This document shows, one piece after another, positions 15,047-22,471 of a DNA stretch of 37,497 bases. Both the position numbers and the translations under genes were made by a program. Position 1 is the stretch's first letter, and each line of letters starts with the position of its first letter. The notes under the pieces are model-generated. The model saw nothing but the letters and a program-made list of their open reading frames with translations. It had not been told where the DNA came from and did not search any database. Origin of the DNA: Pseudonocardia sp. KRD291 (lineage in GTDB: Bacteria; Actinomycetota; Actinomycetes; Mycobacteriales; Pseudonocardiaceae); the NCBI RefSeq assembly GCF_019263595.1, contig NZ_JADQDD010000021.1:1-37497 (forward strand), in the 5' to 3' direction.

Positions 15047-16006
15047 TCAGTCGCTGCGCCCGTCCGCCGTCCAACCCGGTCCGTCGAGCTGCTCGATCTC
15101 CCGGTCCGGGTGCAGCCCCGGTACTCCGACCCGAATCCTGCCGACCTCGGTGAACGTCGTGAAGAAGATGGTCGTGAGGTCGGACCCGCCGAAGCAGAAG
15201 TTGGTCACCGGGACCCGTGGTAGCTCCAGCGTGGCCAGATGCGTGCCGTCGGGCGCGATGACCCAGATCCCGCCCGGGCCGGTGCACCAGATGTTGCCGA
15301 GTGCGTCGAGTTTCATTCCGTCCGGATGACCGGGCCGGTCGGCCGGCATCGTGATGACGGTCCGGTCGGAGTCCAGGTCGAGGCGGGCGCCCGCGACACT
15401 CCACGAGTCGACCGAGAAGGCCCGGACGTGCATCCGGTTCGTGTCGTTGATGTAGAGCGTCTGCTCGTCCGGAGAGAACGCCAGCCCGTTGGGCATGTTG
15501 AAGTCCCGGGTGACCAGGTTGATCCGGCTCAGGTCGGGAGCGACCCGGTAGACCCCGGCGAAGTCGAGATCGGTGTCGACCTCGAAGGTCAGCGGGTCGG
15601 TGAACCAGATCGACCCGTCCGACCGCACCACGACATCGTTCGGACGGTTGAGCGCCAGTCCTCGGTAGTTGTCGGCGACGACGGTGACCGAGCCGTCCGC
15701 TTCCTCCCTGCTCACTCGTCGGGTGGCGTGCTCACACGACACCAGCCTGCCCTGCCGATCCCGGGTGGAGCCGTTGGCGTCGTGCGTTCCGGTGCGGGCC
15801 ACCGTTACCCCGCCCACCTCGGTCCACCGGTAGCGAACGGCGTTGCCGCTGTCGTTGAAGCTCAGGGCTTGCTGATCCGGCAGCCAGACGGGCCCCTCTG
15901 CCACGCCGAGCATCGCTCCGCCCTCGGCGAAGGCCCCGTAACCGGACCCGAGCCACTCGACCTCGGCTCCCGCCTGGAGCAGCTGCCCGTCCACCGTGCT
16001 CGTCAT
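15047..16006 (-). CDS. SMP-30/gluconolactonase-family lactone hydrolase
   Basis: A 319-residue six-bladed beta-propeller of the SMP-30/regucalcin/gluconolactonase family, which hydrolyses lactones using one Ca2+ or other divalent ion. Metal ligands expected for the family are visible: Glu in VAEGPVW, Asn in NRPNDVVV, Asn in the MPNGLAFSPDE blade and Asp in HPDGMKLDALGN. The ATG at 16006 follows an AGAGGAC ribosome site; the open frame 22 codons further upstream lacks one. It is divergent from a TetR gene and shares with it an AACAA-N4-TTGTT operator. In a catabolic setting it could open a lactone made by a Baeyer-Villiger-type oxygenation (inference). No signal peptide is seen, so cytoplasmic. 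Confidence 0.87.
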   Translation of the reverse strand: MTSTVDGQLLQAGAEVEWLGSGYGAFAEGGAMLGVAEGPVWLPDQQALSFNDSGNAVRYRWTEVGGVTVARTGTHDANGSTRDRQGRLVSCEHATRRVSREEADGSVTVVADNYRGLALNRPNDVVVRSDGSIWFTDPLTFEVDTDLDFAGVYRVAPDLSRINLVTRDFNMPNGLAFSPDEQTLYINDTNRMHVRAFSVDSWSVAGARLDLDSDRTVITMPADRPGHPDGMKLDALGNIWCTGPGGIWVIAPDGTHLATLELPRVPVTNFCFGGSDLTTIFFTTFTEVGRIRVGVPGLHPDREIEQLDGPGWTADGRSD

Positions 16007-16071
16007 CGAGCCGTCCTCTCGTCGATCCCTGCGGTCGTACCCGGCAAGGCGAAGCAAGGCACGCGGATACA

Positions 16072-16100
16072 ACGCTAAGACCTCGGCCTACGGCTAACAA
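16072..16100 (-). promoter_or_regulatory. Promoter of the SMP-30 gene
   Basis: Minus strand: TTGTTA (16100-16095), 17-base spacer, TAGCGT (16077-16072). The -35 is the left half of the operator at 16096. Exactly the same design, with an identical TAGCGT and spacing, is seen before the CaiB-type gene (23725-23753). Confidence 0.55.
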
Positions 16101-16109
16101 GTGATTGTT
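16096..16109. promoter_or_regulatory. AACAA-N4-TTGTT operator, site A
   Basis: AACAAGTGATTGTT, an inverted repeat with arms AACAA/TTGTT. It lies between the divergent SMP-30 and TetR genes, overlapping the SMP-30 -35 element. It is one of six such sites, all in intergenic regions. Confidence 0.75.
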
Positions 16110-16184
16110 CGCCCACTGCCGGCGGCTGACCACCCGGGTCCGTGACAGGATGGAATCCACAGTTGAGAGAGGGGGTCGGCCGGA

Positions 16185-16793
16185 GTGGCGACCACACGCG
16201 GTGAACGGCGCGCCCGCGGCTCAGGCCCGGTCTCCGCCGAACAGATCGAAGAGCAGGCGATCCTGCTCTTCGCGGAGAAGACCTACCCGGTGATCGGCAT
16301 GCGGGACATCGGCGACGCGGTCGGCCTGCTGCCCGGCAGTCTCTACGTGCACATCAGTGGGAAGGAGGACCTCCTGCTGCGCATCGTCGAGAAAGGCATT
16401 CAGAACTATCTGGACGCCATCGGCCCCGCCGCTGACGCCCGCGGAACGGCCGGGGACAGGCTGCGGGCCGCCTTCACCGCGCATTTCGAGGTGCTGAGCC
16501 GTAGCCGTGAACAGACCCGGGTCGCCTTCTTCCAATGGGGTTACCTGTCCCCGGAGAAGCAGGGCCGCGTGATCGCCATGCGACAGCGGTACGAGGACCT
16601 CTTCGTCGACATCGTGCGGGACGGCGTCCGCACCGGCGAGTTCCGCCAGCTACGGAGTCCCCGCGTGACCGTGCTCGCCTTCATCGGCATGCTGAACAAC
16701 GCCACCGAGTGGTTCCGGCCGGACGGTCGACTCTCGGCGGTCGAGGTCGCCGACGAGGTCGCCGACGCCGCGCTGAAGGGCATCCAGGCCTGA
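16185..16793 (+). CDS. TetR-family regulator 1 of the AACAA-N4-TTGTT regulon
   Basis: A 202-residue TetR repressor starting at GTG 16185, with GAGAGAGGGGG upstream. The helix-turn-helix is MRDIGDAVGLLPGSLYVHISGKEDLL (written here as the contiguous core DAVGLLPGSLYVHI), with a C-terminal domain of the TetR_C_33/FadR-like helical type. The recognition helix LPGSLYxHI is shared with the TetR at 28644, and both genes stand next to the same palindrome, so the two proteins probably bind the same sites. It is divergent from the lactonase gene and directly upstream of the CaiC-like ligase. The likely ligand is an acyl-CoA of the pathway (inference). Confidence 0.9.
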   Translation: MATTRGERRARGSGPVSAEQIEEQAILLFAEKTYPVIGMRDIGDAVGLLPGSLYVHISGKEDLLLRIVEKGIQNYLDAIGPAADARGTAGDRLRAAFTAHFEVLSRSREQTRVAFFQWGYLSPEKQGRVIAMRQRYEDLFVDIVRDGVRTGEFRQLRSPRVTVLAFIGMLNNATEWFRPDGRLSAVEVADEVADAALKGIQA

Positions 16794-16803
16794 CCGGCAA
16801 GGG

Positions 16804-16832
16804 TTGACCGGCGCGGTCGCCCTAGATAATCC
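16804..16832 (+). promoter_or_regulatory. Promoter of the CaiC-like ligase
   Basis: TTGACC (16804-16809) with TAATCC (16827-16832) at 17 bases, or GATAAT (16825-16830) at 15. The operator begins 2-5 bases further on, at the expected transcription start, and the ribosome site follows directly, so the message would have a very short leader. Confidence 0.55.
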
Positions 16833-16834
16833 TA

Positions 16835-16852
16835 CGAACAACTATTTGTTCG
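16835..16852. promoter_or_regulatory. AACAA-N4-TTGTT operator, site B
   Basis: CGAACAA-CTAT-TTGTTCG, seven-base arms, the most symmetrical of the six sites. It lies just downstream of the promoter and its last base pairs merge with the GGAGG ribosome site of the ligase, so a bound repressor would block initiation directly. Confidence 0.78.
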
Positions 16853-16860
16853 GAGGTATC

Positions 16861-18549
16861 TTGGCCGTCCCACAGCACACGACGCCCACCGAAGCGGAAG
16901 GCGCCCACCGGCTCGCGGCCGATACGCGGCTGCTCCGCGGCACGGGGCCGGGCTTCGGCCCGCTCGTCTCCCGCTTCCCCGAGGGTCAGCGCACTCTCCT
17001 CCATGTGCTGCGCGCCCAGGCCGAGGACGTCCCGGACCGGGACTGGCTGGTGTTCGACGGGAAGGACCGGCTGACCTTCCGGGAGGCGGACGACCGTTCG
17101 CGCCGGGTCGCCGCCGCCCTTGTCGCCCGCGGCGTCGCCGGTGGGCGGGTCGCCCTGCTGCTCCGGAACCAGATCGAGTTCATGCCGCTGTTCCTGGGCA
17201 CCCTCGCCGCGGGCGGGGTGGCCGCGCCGATGAACCCCGAGCTGCGCGGCCGACTGCTGGCTCTGCTCCTGCAACGTTGCGACCCCGAGGTGCTCGCGGT
17301 CCGCACCGACCTGCTCCCCCGGCTCGAGGAGCTGCCCTCACTGGGCGACGTACAGCTCGTCGTCGCCTGCGGCGAGGGAGATGTGCCGACGGACGTACAC
17401 GGCGTGCCGGTGGTCGCGTTCGCCGACATGGTGACGGCGTACCCGGCGGCGGCCGCCCCGCAGACTCTTCCCCGACCTTCCGATCTCGCGGTCCTCATGT
17501 TCACCTCGGGCACCAGCGGTGGATCGAAGGCGGCCATGTGGCCGCACCACTATCTCTATCTCGCCTCCGCGGCCGCCTCCGACACGCTCGGGCACACACC
17601 CGAGGACGTGCTGAGCACCCCGCTGCAGATGTGCCACATCGCCGGGCTCCAGGTCTTCGCCAACTCGGCCCTGCACGTCGGGTGCACGGCTCACCTGAAG
17701 AGCAGTTTCTCGGCCCGGACGTGGTGGCATGAGATCGCCGACGACGGCGCGACGTTCGCCATGCTGATGGGCCAGATGGCCGCAATGATCCTGGAGGCCG
17801 TCCCCGAGGCTCCGGACCACCGGCTCTCGCACGTCTACGTCCTCCCCCAGCCGCTGGGCCGGGTGGAGTTCGAGCGCCGCTACCGGACCAGCGTGATCTG
17901 GCAGGGGTGGGGGATGACCGAGATCTTCCCGCACCTCCCGCGCAAGCAGCGGATCGAGGACGTCCCCCCGGACACGATCGGACCGGCACCGTCCTGGGTC
18001 GACCACGGGGTCGTGGACGAGTCCGACCGAATGCTCGCACCCGGCGAGCTGGGTGAGCTGGTCTATCGGCCGCTGATTCCCGATGCGATGGCCCGGGGCT
18101 ACTTCGAGGACCCCGAGACGACCAACCACGCCTTCCGCAACTTCATGTTCCACACCGGGGACCTGGGTTACTACGACTCCGACGGCCGAGTGCACTTCGT
18201 CATGCGCAACCAGGACGGCATCCGGCGACGGGGGGAGAACATCTCGGCCGTCGAGCTCGAGAACATCGTGCTCGGCCACCCCGCGGTGACCGACGCTGCC
18301 GCCTACGCCGTGCCCGCCGAGATGGGCGAGCACGAGGTCAAGCTGGATCTCGTCGTGCGGGACGGGACCGAGCTCGACGACCTGCACGCGTGGTTGCGCG
18401 ACCAGCTCCCCCGGTTCATGGTCCCCCGCTACCTCGAGTCCCGCGGGGAACTTCCGCGGACACCCAGCCAGCGGGTGGAGAAGTACAAGCTCGCAGCCGA
18501 CGGGGTGGATCGGCCGGCCGTGCGGGAGTACGACCTCCGGCGACGATGA
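16861..18549 (+). CDS. AMP-forming acyl-CoA ligase, CaiC-like
   Basis: A 562-residue ANL-family ligase resembling crotonobetaine/carnitine-type CoA ligases. The P-loop reads MFTSGTSGGSKAAMWPH (Ala in place of the usual Gly after Lys), followed by GWGMTEIFP, YRPLIPDAMARGYF, FHTGDLGYYD, RNQDGIRRRGENISAVELE, and a terminal RTPSQRVEKYKL. In the last motif the usual catalytic GK is QR, so the adenylation lysine may be replaced; CaiC-type relatives often vary here. The TTG at 16861 is preferred because GGAGG ends four bases before it; an earlier in-frame TTG at 16804 would place the promoter and operator inside the gene. It is under operator site B, after the TetR gene. Confidence 0.9.
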   Translation: MAVPQHTTPTEAEGAHRLAADTRLLRGTGPGFGPLVSRFPEGQRTLLHVLRAQAEDVPDRDWLVFDGKDRLTFREADDRSRRVAAALVARGVAGGRVALLLRNQIEFMPLFLGTLAAGGVAAPMNPELRGRLLALLLQRCDPEVLAVRTDLLPRLEELPSLGDVQLVVACGEGDVPTDVHGVPVVAFADMVTAYPAAAAPQTLPRPSDLAVLMFTSGTSGGSKAAMWPHHYLYLASAAASDTLGHTPEDVLSTPLQMCHIAGLQVFANSALHVGCTAHLKSSFSARTWWHEIADDGATFAMLMGQMAAMILEAVPEAPDHRLSHVYVLPQPLGRVEFERRYRTSVIWQGWGMTEIFPHLPRKQRIEDVPPDTIGPAPSWVDHGVVDESDRMLAPGELGELVYRPLIPDAMARGYFEDPETTNHAFRNFMFHTGDLGYYDSDGRVHFVMRNQDGIRRRGENISAVELENIVLGHPAVTDAAAYAVPAEMGEHEVKLDLVVRDGTELDDLHAWLRDQLPRFMVPRYLESRGELPRTPSQRVEKYKLAADGVDRPAVREYDLRRR

Positions 18550-18550
18550 C

Positions 18551-18589
18551 CGGGTGCGGGGGCAGCCGGAGGGGCCACCACCGCACCCG
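18551..18589. terminator. Hairpin between convergent ligase and permease genes
   Basis: CGGGTGCGG (18551-18559) pairs with CCGCACCCG (18581-18589). It fills the 40-base gap between the convergent stops at 18549 and 18590, so it probably acts in both directions. Confidence 0.6.
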
Positions 18590-20239
18590 TCACCGGCGAC
18601 GGCGGATGGCGAGAGCGGTCAGGACCACCGCCGACGACACGACCGTGACGACCGCACCGAGCGCGGCGAGGGTGGGATAGGTGCCGTTCTGGAAGAGCCC
18701 GAGGATCACGAACCCGACGACCGGCGTCCGGGTGCTGGCGAGGATCGCCGAGGCCGTGATGTCGCCGACCACCAGGACGAACAGGAACACCCAGCCGGCG
18801 AGCAGCCCGCGTGTCATGAGTGGAGCGGAGATCCGGCGAAGCGTGCCGGCCGGTCCCTCACCGGCGACCAGTGACGCCTCGGTGAGCTCGCGCCCCACCG
18901 TGGCGAACGCGGACTGCGCGCTCAGGGTCGCCTGCGGCAGATAGAGCACGAGGTACGCCAACACCAGCAGGAGCAGCGAGCCGCCCAGCGCGAACGGGGG
19001 CCCCGCGAACGCGGCGACCAGCGCGACGGCGATCACGACGTGGGACAGCGCGCCCGGCAGCTTCGTCGTCGCATCGAGCACCCGCCCCCATCCGCCGCCT
19101 CGCCCGATGCGCCACGCGAGGAGCAGGGCGACCGCCATCCCGACGGTGGCGCACAGCAGACCGAGGACGAGGCTGTTGCGCAATCCGGCGAGGGTCGCCC
19201 CGGCCGAGCCGAACACGTCGGCGTAGTTCTCGAGCGACAACGGGCCGGTGAGCCGGCCGGACCAGAACCCCTGTAGCGAGACGATCACGAGCGCACCGAA
19301 CGGCAGGACTGCGGCCACCAGCAGGTAGCCGACCATCCCCGCCCGTGCGAGGACGGTGGCCGTACGCCCGAGGGCGATGCGGCGATCCCCCGACGAACGG
19401 CCTCCGATGGTCGCGAACCGGCCTCCGCGCAGCACCCGGGCGTTGACGGTCCAGGCCACGCCCAGGACGAGCAGCACGACGACCGAGAGCACGATCGCCT
19501 CCGGCAGGCGGGGCGGGAAATCGGTGGTCAGGAGGCGGACGATCTCCACGCTGAGGATGTCGATGCGGGCCTGGGTACCGATGATGAGCGGCACGCTGAA
19601 CAAGGCGATCCCGTACACCAGTGCGAGCAGCGCCCCCGACAGGATCGCGGGCCGGATCACCGGGAGCGTCACCTCGACGAGGGTGCGCCAGGGCCCGCGC
19701 CCGCTGACACGGGCAGCCTCCTCCAGCGCCGGGTCGAGGTCCGACAACGCCGCCGAGACCGGCAGGTAGACCTGGGGAACGAGGTAGAGGGTGTAGACAC
19801 CGATCAGACCGGGCCAGCTGAACACGTCGAGGACGATCGGCAGGCCCAGTTCGCGCAGCGCGACGTTGACGAAGCCCGCCTTCGGCGACGCGAGCAGGAC
19901 CCAGCCGATCGCGCCCGCGATGGACGGCACGAGTAGCGACACCACGGGCAGGACGCCGGCGAGCCAGCCGAGTCGTGCGGTCGTGCGCTCGCTCAGCCAG
20001 GCGAAGAGCGCCGCGATCACGACCGCCAGGCTGGTGCTCACCACGAGCACGAGAGCCGTGCTTCCCAACATCGGCAGGAGGTTCGAGGATCGCAGCACGT
20101 CGAGGGCGGCGGCACCGAAGGTCGGGCCGTCGGCCGCGATGCCGCCCACGGTGCGCACCAGGGGATATCCGACGAGCACGACGGTCAGTAGCCCGAGGAC
20201 CCCGACCGCGATCGCGAACGGGGAGCGGACCCGTGTCAC
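18590..20239 (-). CDS. ABC importer permease, two fused membrane domains
   Basis: A 549-residue permease with two tandem binding-protein-dependent transport domains, as in FbpB/AfuB/ThiP-type iron and small-molecule importers. About a dozen hydrophobic segments are visible. Two EAA loops that contact the ATPase appear as EEAARVSGRGPWRTLVEVTLP in the first half (core EEAARVSGRGPWRTL) and TEASLVAGEGPAGTLRRIS in the second. The GTG at 20239 overlaps the ATPase stop (GTGA); the longer open frame is a shadow. It is the last gene of the CaiB/binding protein/ATPase/permease operon. The control region of the operon belongs to a catabolic regulon, so an organic substrate is more likely than iron (inference). 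Confidence 0.92.
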   Translation of the reverse strand: MTRVRSPFAIAVGVLGLLTVVLVGYPLVRTVGGIAADGPTFGAAALDVLRSSNLLPMLGSTALVLVVSTSLAVVIAALFAWLSERTTARLGWLAGVLPVVSLLVPSIAGAIGWVLLASPKAGFVNVALRELGLPIVLDVFSWPGLIGVYTLYLVPQVYLPVSAALSDLDPALEEAARVSGRGPWRTLVEVTLPVIRPAILSGALLALVYGIALFSVPLIIGTQARIDILSVEIVRLLTTDFPPRLPEAIVLSVVVLLVLGVAWTVNARVLRGGRFATIGGRSSGDRRIALGRTATVLARAGMVGYLLVAAVLPFGALVIVSLQGFWSGRLTGPLSLENYADVFGSAGATLAGLRNSLVLGLLCATVGMAVALLLAWRIGRGGGWGRVLDATTKLPGALSHVVIAVALVAAFAGPPFALGGSLLLLVLAYLVLYLPQATLSAQSAFATVGRELTEASLVAGEGPAGTLRRISAPLMTRGLLAGWVFLFVLVVGDITASAILASTRTPVVGFVILGLFQNGTYPTLAALGAVVTVVSSAVVLTALAIRRRR

Positions 20240-21387
20240 GACGGGGACCCGGACGCGGCGAGCACGCGGACGGCGTCGGCGGGAACTCCCACCTCGACCT
20301 CGGCGCCGACGTCTGGCCCGGTCGCGCCGAGGGTCCGTACCCGGACCCGCACACCTCCCGGCAGGACGACCGTGTGCTCCGAGACCGACCCGAGGAAGAC
20401 GGTGCCCGCCACGGTTCCCGTCCAGCGGTTGAGCACAGCGGGTGGCGGGTCGAAGCACCACGTCTCGGGCCTGCTGAAGGCGACCACGGGGGTGCCCTCC
20501 GCGATCTCCGGCATGGCCCGGCCGACGACATCTCCGGCGTCCGAGGTGACGATGTCACCGCGCGCCACGCCGCTGATCTCGTTGCCGGCGCCCATGAACC
20601 GGGCCACCCCGGCGTCGGTGGGCCGGAGATAGACCTCGGCGGGCGATCCCGACTGCGCGATTCGCCCTTCCCGCAGCACGAGCAGCCGGGTGGCCAGGGT
20701 GAGGGCCTCCTCCTGGTCGTGGGTGACGTAGACGGCCGTGAAGCCGATCTCGGCGTGCAGCCGGCGGATCTCGGCGCGCAGTTGTTCGCGGACTCTGGCG
20801 TCGACGTTGGACAGGGGTTCGTCGAACAGGACGATCCCGTCCCCTGCCACGAGCGACCGCGCGAGCGCGACACGCTGCTGCTGGCCGCCGCTCAACGCGC
20901 CCGGATACTGCCCCGCCAGCGCGCCGACACCGACCGCGTCGAGCACCGTGCGGACGCGGTCGGCCCGCTCGGGCCGGTCGATCCGCCTCGTGGTGAGTGG
21001 ATACTCCACGTTCTGCGCGACGGTCTTGTGCGGCCACAGCGCATAGGACTGGAACATCATCGACAGACCGCGGCGTTCGGTCGGGACACGAACCCGCGCC
21101 GCCGAATCCTCGACCGGGCGGCCGTCGAGCTCGATCCTGCCCGCCTGGACGTCTTCGAGGCCGGCGAGAGACCGCAGCAGGGTCGTCTTCCCGCAGCCGC
21201 TGGGGCCGAGCAGCACGAGGAACTCGCCGGCGTCGACATCGAGGGTGAGGTCGTCGACGGCGCGCACGGTCGTGCCGTCCCGCCGCGTGTAGGTCTTCGT
21301 CAGCCCGTGGACGGCGATGCGCGTGGATGGGGCCCCGCCCCGGGGCTCGGCCTCATCGGGGCGGGGCTCCACGGCGGTTGCCGCCAT
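20236..21387 (-). CDS. ABC importer ATP-binding subunit
   Basis: A 383-residue ATPase of the PotA/FbpC/CysA type: Walker A GPSGCGKTT, Q-loop MFQSYALWP, signature ALSGGQQQRVALARS, Walker B IVLFDEPLSNVD, switch YVTHDQEEA, then a C-terminal TOBE-like OB domain (from about residue 280) for regulation or substrate sensing. The ATG at 21387 shares one base with the stop of the binding protein (TGATG), and its stop overlaps the permease GTG. It powers uptake through the two-domain permease. The N-terminal 20 residues are low-complexity and may be a slightly early start, but the overlap favours this ATG. Confidence 0.94.
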   Translation of the reverse strand: MAATAVEPRPDEAEPRGGAPSTRIAVHGLTKTYTRRDGTTVRAVDDLTLDVDAGEFLVLLGPSGCGKTTLLRSLAGLEDVQAGRIELDGRPVEDSAARVRVPTERRGLSMMFQSYALWPHKTVAQNVEYPLTTRRIDRPERADRVRTVLDAVGVGALAGQYPGALSGGQQQRVALARSLVAGDGIVLFDEPLSNVDARVREQLRAEIRRLHAEIGFTAVYVTHDQEEALTLATRLLVLREGRIAQSGSPAEVYLRPTDAGVARFMGAGNEISGVARGDIVTSDAGDVVGRAMPEIAEGTPVVAFSRPETWCFDPPPAVLNRWTGTVAGTVFLGSVSEHTVVLPGGVRVRVRTLGATGPDVGAEVEVGVPADAVRVLAASGSPS

Positions 21388-22418
21388 CAGGCCAGCCCCA
21401 GCTCGGAGAGCAAGCCGTCCTCGACCGCGGGGAGCTCGCGGATCGCGGGGTCGACGTACCCGGCCGGGAGGGCCTTCGTCTGCCCGATGGTGCCGATCGG
21501 CGACGATCCGGTGGACCCGTTGAAGGCCTCCTGCCCGGCGTCGGTGAACAGGAAGTCGTAGAGCAGCTTCGCGGCGTTCGGGCTTGCACCGCCGGCCGAG
21601 ACGAGGGTCGTGAACTCGTTGCCCGTCGTCGGTTCCGGCACCACGAAGTCGATCGGCGCACCCTTGTCCTGGAGGGGGGCGACGACGGACCGGACGTCGG
21701 GGAAGGCGAGCGCCGCCTCCCCGGCCGCGAGCTGCTGGGTTCCCGGGACCATGCTGTCGACCACGGTCGGCTGCTGCCCCGCGAGCCGGGTGAGGAAGTC
21801 CGGCGCGACCTTCTCGTCGAGCACCCGCGCCAGCGCCACGTACGACGGGACGTTGCGCGGGTCGCCCAGGAGGATCTTGCCCCGGTACTCGGGCGCGAGC
21901 GCGTCCTCCCAGGTCTTCGGCGGGTTCTGCACCTCGGTGGTGTTGTAGCCGATGCCGAGCACGTTCACCCCCGTCACCGCGGCACCGTCGGTGAAGAACC
22001 GGTCGGGCAACCGCTGCAGGTTCGGCAACGCGGCCTTGTCGAACTTCTCGAACCATTTCTGCTCGACGCCCTGGTCGACGAAGTTCGGGTCCGCCAGTGT
22101 CACCAGGCCGGCGGTGACGGCGCCGGCTTGGCGCTCCTGCGCGTACCGGGTGCCGAGCGGCCCGGTCGCGAGCCGCAGGGACTCGACCTTCACCCCGGGG
22201 TACTGCTGCTGGAACGCCGCCACCACCGCGTCGTTGAGGCCGGGGTCCTGGGAGCTGTACCAGGTCAGCGCCGGCTCGTTCTTCGCCTGCTCGTAGACGG
22301 GTTGCAGTCCTGCGGGGATCGGTGTGGGTGCGGCGGTGCCGCCCCCGGGTGCGGCACCGCAGGCGCCGAGAAGCGCGGCCGCGGTGATGATCCCGAGGCC
22401 CTTGAGCAGTCGCCTCAT
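21387..22418 (-). CDS. ABC importer substrate-binding lipoprotein
   Basis: A 343-residue extracellular solute-binding protein, family 1 (FbpA/AfuA-like). The N-terminus is a lipoprotein signal, MRRLLKG then a hydrophobic run ending in the lipobox LLGAC, with C20 lipidated. The mature part begins with a TPIPAGLQPVYEQAK linker and the LTWYSSQDPG first strand. The paired tyrosines that bind ferric iron in FbpA are not obvious, only single Tyr in GIGYNTTE and PSYVAL, so the ligand need not be iron. A strong AAGGAGG ribosome site precedes the ATG at 22418. It is co-transcribed with the CoA-transferase gene upstream, which suggests the imported compound is then CoA-activated (inference). Confidence 0.9.
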   Translation of the reverse strand: MRRLLKGLGIITAAALLGACGAAPGGGTAAPTPIPAGLQPVYEQAKNEPALTWYSSQDPGLNDAVVAAFQQQYPGVKVESLRLATGPLGTRYAQERQAGAVTAGLVTLADPNFVDQGVEQKWFEKFDKAALPNLQRLPDRFFTDGAAVTGVNVLGIGYNTTEVQNPPKTWEDALAPEYRGKILLGDPRNVPSYVALARVLDEKVAPDFLTRLAGQQPTVVDSMVPGTQQLAAGEAALAFPDVRSVVAPLQDKGAPIDFVVPEPTTGNEFTTLVSAGGASPNAAKLLYDFLFTDAGQEAFNGSTGSSPIGTIGQTKALPAGYVDPAIRELPAVEDGLLSELGLA

Positions 22419-22433
22419 CGCGACCGCCTCCTT

Positions 22434-22471
22434 CCGTTCAGCCGGTGGTGTCCCGTTCAGCTGGTGATGTC
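22434..22471. repeat. Tandem 19-base duplication at the end of the CaiB-type gene
   Basis: Two adjacent 19-base copies (22434-22452 and 22453-22471), 17 of 19 identical. The second copy covers the last codons and stop of the CaiB-type gene, the first forms the spacer before the binding-protein ribosome site. It looks like an old slippage duplication. Confidence 0.75.
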
